In this document: positions 1-4,027 of the stretch, one piece after another
Position numbering within the stretch: position 1 is the first letter of the stretch
How the letters are laid out: every line of letters begins with the position of its first letter
Assembly (NCBI GenBank): GCA_028275425.1
Contig: JAPWUT010000105.1
Coordinates: forward strand, 1 to 6,331
Length of the DNA stretch: 6,331 bases
Direction: 5' to 3'
Source: Anaerolineae bacterium
GTDB lineage: Bacteria; Chloroflexota; Anaerolineae; SpSt-600
Notes under the pieces: generated by a model
What the model was told of the DNA's origin: nothing
What the model saw: the letters and a program-made list of their open reading frames with translations, nothing else
Databases searched by the model: none
Position numbers and translations under genes: made by a program

Positions 1-57
1 GCCCACCCCCGTTGGCTAAGGGTTTACTAGCGTATTGGGTCCCACTCGTGGCGGGTT
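1..57 (+). repeat. GCCCACCC repeat module, copy A
   Basis: This is the first of three nearly full copies of a roughly 57-bp element that opens with GCCCACCCCCGTTGGCTAAG and contains TTGGGTCCCACTC. It matches positions 151-207 with only two mismatches (34 and 48), exactly 150 bp apart. It contains a small inverted repeat, GCTA (15-18) with TAGC (28-31). The window starts inside or at the edge of the element, so its true left boundary is unknown. No coding capacity is evident; the reading frame crossing it is proline- and glycine-rich repeat translation. I infer a dispersed chromosomal intergenic repeat. Confidence 0.85.
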
Positions 58-93
58 TGCTAATGTGGGCGACTCGCTCCCTCTTTTGGTTTT

Positions 94-150
94 GTGGGGG
101 GACACCCCCACGCCCCCGCCAGGGGGGTTGTGCCCCTGGCCCCCCCTTTT
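94..150 (+). repeat. C-rich hairpin module, copy 1
   Basis: This G/C-rich element sits directly before a GCCCACCC module. It holds two perfect inverted repeats in tandem: GTGGGGG (94-100) with CCCCCAC (105-111), loop 4 nt, and GCCAGGGG (118-125) with CCCCTGGC (133-140), loop 7 nt. It aligns with 401-454, which also precedes a GCCCACCC module and shares GGGGACA, the C-runs, CCCCTGG and the CCCTTT end. The stems could form in RNA or as cruciforms. There is no U-tract after them, so they are not classic terminators for plus-strand transcription. Confidence 0.7.
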
Positions 151-207
151 GCCCACCCCCGTTGGCTAAGGGTTTACTAGCGTTTTGGGTCCCACTCTTG
201 GCGGGTT
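151..207 (+). repeat. GCCCACCC repeat module, copy B
   Basis: This second copy is 55 of 57 identical to positions 1-57. It follows the hairpin module directly and is followed from 210 by the CTCTCCCCC module, an order seen again at 401-590. Its small inverted repeat is GCTA (165-168) with TAGC (178-181). The near identity to copy A suggests a recent 150-bp tandem duplication or gene-conversion-like homogenisation. Confidence 0.85.
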
Positions 208-209
208 AA

Positions 210-291
210 CCTCTCCCCCAACCCCGCCTTTGCCAGAATTCTCCCCCTTCCCTCGCAGGGAAGGGGGTCAGGGGGTTAGGTCGGAAAGGCA
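210..291 (+). repeat. CTCTCCCCC palindromic module, copy 1
   Basis: This module begins CCTCTCCCCCA and carries a perfect 11-bp palindrome, CCCCCTTCCCT (243-253) with AGGGAAGGGGG (257-267), around a CGC loop. It is followed by CAGGGGGTTAGGTC and AAGGCACATCC. It recurs at 511-581 with the same order of parts. The form resembles the short REP-like palindromic elements found between genes in many Chloroflexota; that resemblance is from memory, not a search. Confidence 0.8.
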
Positions 292-339
292 CATCCCCCA
301 TACCCCCTGGGAGGGGGAGCAAGCCCCCTCCACCCCCAG
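292..339 (+). repeat. C-rich hairpin module, diverged copy 2
   Basis: Starting ACATCCCCCATACCCCC, this stretch resembles the hairpin modules at 94-150 and 401-454 in its C-run order, though its stem sequence differs. It contains a perfect 8-bp stem, GGAGGGGG (310-317) with CCCCCTCC (324-331), and a 6-nt loop. Unlike the other copies it is not followed by a GCCCACCC module but by AT-richer sequence (339-348) and the GTCGGC stem-loops. Homology to the other hairpin modules is likely but less sure than for the other repeats. Confidence 0.5.
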
Positions 340-348
340 TTTAATTAA

Positions 349-394
349 GGTCGGCGAAGGCCGACTTCTGTCAAAGAGGCTGACTTCAGTCGGC
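349..394 (+). repeat. GTCGGC/GCCGAC nested inverted repeat
   Basis: Three arms of one short motif occur here. GTCGGC (350-355) can pair with GCCGAC (360-365) across a GAAG tetraloop. The same middle arm, extended to GCCGACT (360-366), can instead pair with AGTCGGC (388-394) across a 21-nt loop. Only one pairing can form at a time. The element lies between the diverged hairpin module and the next hairpin module, has no gene next to it, and has no U-tract. I treat it as another part of the intergenic repeat mosaic, not a riboswitch. Confidence 0.55.
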
Positions 395-400
395 GTGAAT

Positions 401-454
401 GGGGACATCCCCCAACCCCCCCGCCATGGAGCTCCGCCCCCTGGACCGCCCTTT
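401..454 (+). repeat. C-rich hairpin module, copy 3
   Basis: This copy starts GGGGACATCCCCCAACC and ends CCCTTT directly before the GCCCACCC module at 455, as at 94-150. The stem region has changed: instead of the GCCAGGGG/CCCCTGGC stem it has the self-complementary GGAGCTCC (428-435) followed by GCCCCCTGG. Order and ends are kept while the central stem varies between copies. Confidence 0.65.
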
Positions 455-510
455 GCCCACCCTCGTGGGCTGAGAGCTTGCCAGCGTTTTGGGTCCCGCT
501 CATAGGCTGA
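455..510 (+). repeat. GCCCACCC repeat module, copy C (diverged)
   Basis: This diverged copy begins GCCCACCCTCGTGGGC and keeps CGTTTTGGGTCCCGCTC. The small stem keeps its position but with a compensatory change: GCTG (469-472) with CAGC (482-485) here, against GCTA/TAGC in copies A and B. It is followed directly by the CTCTCCCCC module, the same order as copy B. Confidence 0.75.
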
Positions 511-581
511 CCTCTCCCCCACTAAATTTTACCCCTTCCCTCGCAAGGAAGGGGGAATCAGGGGGTTAGGTCCGAAAAGCA
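511..581 (+). repeat. CTCTCCCCC palindromic module, copy 2
   Basis: This copy repeats the layout of 210-291: CCTCTCCCCCA, then CCCCTTCC (532-539) pairing with GGAAGGGG (547-554), then CAGGGGGTTAGGTC and AAAAGCACATCC. The stem is 8 bp, shorter than the 11 bp of copy 1. It is the last repeat module before the promoter of the structured RNA, so the array ends within about 20 bp of that promoter's -35 element. Confidence 0.78.
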
Positions 582-587
582 CATCCG

Positions 588-610
588 CCAAAGGCCAAAT
601 TTGCCTTTGG
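588..610. promoter_or_regulatory. Inverted repeat over the -35 region
   Basis: CCAAAGGC (588-595) and GCCTTTGG (603-610) form a perfect 8-bp inverted repeat around CAAATTT. The right arm overlaps the proposed -35 hexamer TTGCCT (601-606) of the structured-RNA promoter. It may be an operator, the remnant of a repeat-module stem (it follows ACATCCGCCA, where the other modules also place a stem), or both. The structure is plain in the sequence; a regulatory role is inference. Confidence 0.5.
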
Positions 611-629
611 GAAGAACTTGTGCTAAAAT
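601..629 (+). promoter_or_regulatory. Extended -10 promoter of the 6S-like RNA
   Basis: A -35 of TTGCCT (601-606, four of six matches to TTGACA), a 17-bp spacer, and a -10 of TAAAAT (624-629) preceded by TG at 621-622 make an extended -10 promoter for the main vegetative sigma factor. Transcription should start about seven bases downstream, at 636-637, which is just where the closing stem of the RNA begins. That agreement is the main reason for confidence. It may also drive trmI, since little room is left for another promoter. Confidence 0.75.
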
Positions 630-635
630 GAAATT

Positions 636-804
636 AGCCCTGCTGTGTGCGTGATGCGAAAAGGGGGTTCGAGCCAACACCCGACCCAGGGAAGCTTCCA
701 CGAGAGGGGATGCGTTAGCCCGCAGGGCGAGGCAGTAACCGAAGGGAAGCTTCCAAGGTAAATTTTAGGGGTCGAACCAGTTCGCACACGGCACAGCGGG
801 GATT
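636..804 (+). ncRNA. ssrS: 6S RNA (SsrS), RNA polymerase regulator
   Basis: 6S RNA binds the sigma70-type RNA polymerase holoenzyme by imitating an open promoter, and is released when polymerase makes a short product RNA from it. The sequence supports a 6S-type long rod. The closing stem pairs 638-653 with 785-801 with few defects. GGTTCGA (666-672) pairs perfectly with TCGAACC (772-778). GGAAGCTTCC (690-699) pairs with an identical self-complementary copy at 745-754. A terminal hairpin, GCCC (718-721) with GGGC (725-728), is helped by GTTA (714-717) with TAAC (736-739). Unpaired stretches around 654-665 and 779-784 form the expected central bubble. The starts CCCTGCTGTG and TTCGAGCCAAC fit 6S sequences as I remember them. 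Length is about 165 nt, usual for the family. A good promoter lies directly upstream and a T-run (803-807) follows. I could not run a covariance model; another rod-shaped RNA is possible. Confidence 0.8.
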
Positions 805-807
805 TTT
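785..807 (+). terminator. Possible intrinsic terminator or attenuator after the 6S RNA
   Basis: The 3' strand of the RNA's closing stem ends GCACAGCGGGG at 801 and is followed by A and TTTTT (803-807). The long, GC-rich stem followed by a U-tract could end transcription, though its 5' arm lies about 150 nt away, which is unusual for an intrinsic terminator. The tract is short, so partial read-through into trmI is plausible. Processing of a longer transcript could equally make this 3' end. Confidence 0.35.
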
Positions 808-810
808 GTT

Positions 811-817
811 GGAAAGG
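811..817 (+). promoter_or_regulatory. Ribosome binding site of trmI
   Basis: GGAAAGG lies eight bases before the ATG at 826. It is a moderate Shine-Dalgarno match and supports this start. The in-frame codons upstream run straight into the RNA gene and offer no ATG, GTG or TTG at a better distance. Confidence 0.6.
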
Positions 818-825
818 CTAAGGGA

Positions 826-1677
826 ATGGAAACCGCCCAGGAAGGAGCTCTGGTACTGCTCATAAGCCAGAAAGGAAAGCGCTTTATCCTCAGGATTTCA
901 CCAGGAAAACGCTTTGAGACTCAGTTCGGCTTCATAAAGCACGAGGATTTAATCGGTAAACCGTTCGGGACTGAGGTCCAGACTCACTTGGGCCACAGGT
1001 TCCTCCTTTTGGAGCCATCTACCTTTGACTTAATCCAGTCTATCCCGCGGGTGACCCAGATAATCTACCCCAAGGATGCCGGATACATAATCCTCAGGTT
1101 GAACTTGCAGCCCGGCAAGAGGGTCGTGGAAGCTGGAACTGGAAGCGGTGCCCTTACTATGGTCTTAGCCAAGGCTGTGATGCCTTCCGGGCGGGTTTAT
1201 TCCTACGAGGTAAGGCCGGAGATGCTCAGGCTCGCCCGTCGCACCTTGGAAATGGCCGGGGTGCTGGATTACGTTGAGCTAAAGGAGAGGGATATAGCCT
1301 CTGGGTTTGATGAGAGGGATGTGGATGCCCTTTTCTTAGACCTACGCACGCCGTGGGAGTACCTGGCTCAGGCTAAGGAAGCCCTCAAGCCCGGTGGCTT
1401 CTTCGGAGCTTTGGTCCCTACCACAAACCAGGTTGTGAGCCTTCTGGAGGGGTTGGAAAACCATGGCTTTGTGGACGTTGAGGTGGAGGAGCTATTCCTC
1501 AGGCCGTACAAGGCTGTTCCGGAAAGGCTTCGCCCTGATGACCGGATGGTAGCGCACACAGGTTACCTAATCTTTGCCCGGAAGGCAGAAGTTGCCGGGA
1601 AGGAATGGTTCTCCTTCAGGATAGGCAGGGCCTGGCGGTTCCAGAGGGAGGAGCTTGACGAGGAAATCAACGGTTGA
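826..1677 (+). CDS. trmI: tRNA (adenine-58-N1)-methyltransferase, TrmI family
   Basis: The enzyme transfers a methyl group from S-adenosylmethionine to N1 of adenine 58 in the tRNA T-loop, a change that stabilises tRNA and matters most in thermophiles; bacterial TrmI acts as a cytoplasmic homotetramer. In the 283 residues an N-terminal small-barrel domain (about 1-75) is followed by YPKDAGYI (81-88), then a class I methyltransferase fold: motif I VVEAGTGSGALT (100-111), the acidic SAM-ribose residue E128 in YSYEVRPEM, and FLDLRTPW (170-177), whose D172 is the likely catalytic aspartate of the family. RMVAHTGYLIFARK (240-253) is a strong family signature. About 30 residues follow it, a modest C-terminal extension over the roughly 255-residue Thermus protein. 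The start has a ribosome binding site and sits about 22 nt after the 6S-like RNA. The gene converges on mutS2, overlapping its last 11 bp. Family assignment is firm; m1A58 specificity is inferred from homology. Confidence 0.93.
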   Translation: METAQEGALVLLISQKGKRFILRISPGKRFETQFGFIKHEDLIGKPFGTEVQTHLGHRFLLLEPSTFDLIQSIPRVTQIIYPKDAGYIILRLNLQPGKRVVEAGTGSGALTMVLAKAVMPSGRVYSYEVRPEMLRLARRTLEMAGVLDYVELKERDIASGFDERDVDALFLDLRTPWEYLAQAKEALKPGGFFGALVPTTNQVVSLLEGLENHGFVDVEVEELFLRPYKAVPERLRPDDRMVAHTGYLIFARKAEVAGKEWFSFRIGRAWRFQREELDEEING

Positions 1678-4021
1678 ATTTGACTATGGTTACGCCTTCC
1701 CCGCCCTCGCTCGGTATGGCGTGGTAGAACGAGGCCACAAGGGGGTGCTCGGCTAAGTAATCCCACAAGGCTTGGCGCAGAGCACCAGTACCTTTCCCGT
1801 GCACTATCCTTACTTTTTCAAGCCCCGCCAGAAAAGCCTTGTCCAGATAATCGTCCAAGAGCAAGAGTGCCTCTTCAACCCTCATCCCGCGCAGGTGGAT
1901 TTCGTTTGGGACCTTAGCTGGCTTTGGAGCGATTATTGTCTCGGCTCGGGGGATGTTTAGAGGCGCGGTCTGGCGTTTCTCAATCCGTTCCAGAGGAACT
2001 CTTATCCTCCAGTTGTCCACCAGAACAATTGCTTCCCCTTCCATCAGGGCCACAACTTCCCCGAAGGAGTTGAGGCCGTGCACCCAAACGCAATCCCCAA
2101 CGGAAATCGGCCCTGGGGCAGGCGGTGGAGGGGGTTTGGGCAGGCTTTCCTCCAGCTTCTTCACCTCTTGCACTATTTCCCTCAAAGCTTCCGGGGTACG
2201 GTGGGCTTCGGCTTCCGACTTCAAGCGGGCAAGCTCGGCTCGGAACCTTTCAATTTCTTCCTGGGCTTTCTGGCGGGCTTCTTCCAGGATACGATGCCGC
2301 TCTTTCTCCAGCTCTTCTAACTTCTGGCGGGCTTCCTCTTCCCAGAGCTTGGCCTTCTCCAAAGCTTTGCGTGCCTCTTCTTCCATCTCCTTGGCTTTTC
2401 GGTAGGATTCTTGGATTTGGGCCAAGAGGGCCTCGGTCTCAAGCCTTTGGGGAGGCAAGAATTCCCTGGCCTGCTGGATTATTTGGGGGTCAAGGCCGAG
2501 CCTGGAGGCTATTATCAGCGCGTTGGATTGCCCCGGAAGCCCTACTTTTAGGGTGTAAGTTGGGGCGAGGGTTTCGGGGTCAAATTCCATGGAAGCGTTT
2601 TCTACTCCTGGGGTAGCATAGGCATAGGCTTTGAGCTCGGAAATGTGGGTGGCGACCAAAGTAGTGATGCTCCTTCCCCTGAGGTGGGCAAGGATGGCCC
2701 TGGCCAAAGCTGCCCCTTCCACAGGGTCAGTCCCTGCACCAAGCTCATCCAGTATCACCAAGGAGCGGGAATCGGCCAGGTTCAGAATCCGCACTATGTT
2801 ACCCATGTGGGAGGAGAAGGTGGAGAGGCTTTGCTCTATGGACTGCTCATCTCCGATATCGGCATATATCCCTCGGAAGACGGAGAGGGATGAGCCCTCT
2901 TGAGCTGGGATGGCAAGTCCCGCTTGGGCCATTAGCGCCAGAAGGCCTGCTGTCTTCAGAGTCACGGTCTTCCCGCCGGTGTTGGGGCCGGTTATCACCA
3001 GGATGAAGTAGTCATCGGTTATGTAGATGTCTACGGGCACGACTCTGCGGGGGTCCAGGAGGGGGTGGCGGGCTTTTTTCAAGGATAAGGTTGAGCCTGG
3101 GTGGACGAAGGAATCTTTAAGGAAAGGGCCTTTCCACGGGACCAGTTTGGGGATGACGGAGTTGGTGGCTAAAGCGTAGTGGGCTTTGGCCAAGGCCAGG
3201 TCAATTTCGGCCATGATTTCCACCGTGCGCCGGAGGTACGGCTCTTCCTCGGCCAGGATGCGGGTGAAGCGGGCTAAAATCCTGCGGATTTCTTCCTCCT
3301 CCAGGAGTTGCAGTTCCCTGAGCTGGTTCCCCAGTTCCACCACTTCCAGAGGCTCTATGAAGACTGTAACTCCGCTGGCGGAGATATCGTGGACGAGGCC
3401 GGGGATGCGGTTTTTGAATTGGGCTTTAACAGGTATCACGTAGCGCCCGTGGCGTTCGGTTATGATTGGCTCTTGGATGAAGTGAGCGAGGGCAGGGGAT
3501 GAGAGGATTTCTTGCAGGCGGTTCAAGAGGTTATCGCGAGTTTGCCTGAGCTCCTGGCGCAAGCGCTTGAGCTCGGGGGAGGCATCGTCCAAGACATCAC
3601 CTTGGTCGTTTATGGCCTGCCCGATTTCGCGTGCCAGCCAAGTGTAATCCTCCATGCCCTTGGCCTTCGCCGAAAGCAGTGGGGCTTTTTCGGCGTAGCG
3701 AGTCATGGCCCGCCTCAGGCGGGAGGCGGCCAGGATGGTGCTCTTTACGGCCAATAGTTCCTGAGGCAGAAGGATTTGGAACTTTGAAGCCTTTTCCAGG
3801 AGAGGGCGGATTTCTACCGCTCCGGCCAAGGAGATATCGGCTTTCTCCTTGAGGAGGGAGATGGCCTCGGCCGTTTCCCGAAGCCTGAGCTCTACTTCTT
3901 TCTCATCGGGGGAAGGGCGCAGGGAAAGGGCAAGCTCGCGGCCTCCTTCAAAGGACGTGTAGTAGGCCAGCTTCTCCAGGATTTTGAAGAACTCAAGGGT
4001 CTGAAGGTCCTTCTCTTGCAC
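1667..4021 (-). CDS. mutS2: MutS2, ATPase with Smr endonuclease domain
   Basis: MutS2 is a cytoplasmic dimeric ATPase related to the mismatch-repair protein MutS but lacking its mismatch-recognition domain. It has been linked to suppression of homologous recombination and, in Bacillus, to sensing collided ribosomes. This 784-residue protein is full length. It shows the N-terminal core and clamp helices (about 1-325), Walker A GPNTGGKT (345-352), DEQSIEQSLSTFSSHM (391-406), Walker B LVILDELGAGTD (421-432), the switch histidine in ATH (H459), a long charged coiled coil (about 525-625), a proline-rich linker (629-637), a KOW-like small barrel (about 639-680) and a C-terminal Smr domain (about 706-784) with HGKGTG (741-746). 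The usual LDLR motif of Smr reads IHLR (708-711), so the aspartate is histidine. The start is GTG; the preceding in-frame codons are TTA, AGC and the TAG stop of the upstream gene, so no earlier start exists. It forms an operon with that gene. Confidence 0.96.
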   Translation of the reverse strand: MQEKDLQTLEFFKILEKLAYYTSFEGGRELALSLRPSPDEKEVELRLRETAEAISLLKEKADISLAGAVEIRPLLEKASKFQILLPQELLAVKSTILAASRLRRAMTRYAEKAPLLSAKAKGMEDYTWLAREIGQAINDQGDVLDDASPELKRLRQELRQTRDNLLNRLQEILSSPALAHFIQEPIITERHGRYVIPVKAQFKNRIPGLVHDISASGVTVFIEPLEVVELGNQLRELQLLEEEEIRRILARFTRILAEEEPYLRRTVEIMAEIDLALAKAHYALATNSVIPKLVPWKGPFLKDSFVHPGSTLSLKKARHPLLDPRRVVPVDIYITDDYFILVITGPNTGGKTVTLKTAGLLALMAQAGLAIPAQEGSSLSVFRGIYADIGDEQSIEQSLSTFSSHMGNIVRILNLADSRSLVILDELGAGTDPVEGAALARAILAHLRGRSITTLVATHISELKAYAYATPGVENASMEFDPETLAPTYTLKVGLPGQSNALIIASRLGLDPQIIQQAREFLPPQRLETEALLAQIQESYRKAKEMEEEARKALEKAKLWEEEARQKLEELEKERHRILEEARQKAQEEIERFRAELARLKSEAEAHRTPEALREIVQEVKKLEESLPKPPPPPAPGPISVGDCVWVHGLNSFGEVVALMEGEAIVLVDNWRIRVPLERIEKRQTAPLNIPRAETIIAPKPAKVPNEIHLRGMRVEEALLLLDDYLDKAFLAGLEKVRIVHGKGTGALRQALWDYLAEHPLVASFYHAIPSEGGEGVTIVKFNR

Positions 4022-4027
4022 TAAGCT

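Noticed and set aside
94..140. Tandem hairpins as intrinsic terminators for a gene left of the window
   Set aside because: The stems are GC-rich, but the downstream bases are C-runs; only the TTTT at 147-150 is T-rich and it is too far from the stem. They also belong to a repeated module.
1..510. CRISPR array
   Set aside because: Repeat copies are 57 bp, spaced 150 and 304 bp, diverged, and the intervals between them are themselves repeat modules, not unique spacers. No cas gene is present.
12..522. Open reading frames of 65-106 codons on both strands across the left end
   Set aside because: They run through the C-rich repeat modules, give proline- and glycine-rich translations that repeat with the DNA repeats, lack convincing ribosome binding sites, and overlap each other on opposite strands.
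636..820. Riboswitch or T-box leader controlling trmI
   Set aside because: The RNA is one long rod with its own promoter and a T-run after the closing stem. I see no specifier loop, T-box sequence or known ligand-binding core, and the pairing fits 6S RNA better.
1953..2616. Plus-strand open frames of 150 and 163 codons opposite mutS2
   Set aside because: They lie opposite the coiled-coil and ATPase coding region of a clear, full-length mutS2; the serine-rich translation mirrors its Glu/Lys/Ala-rich codons on the other strand.
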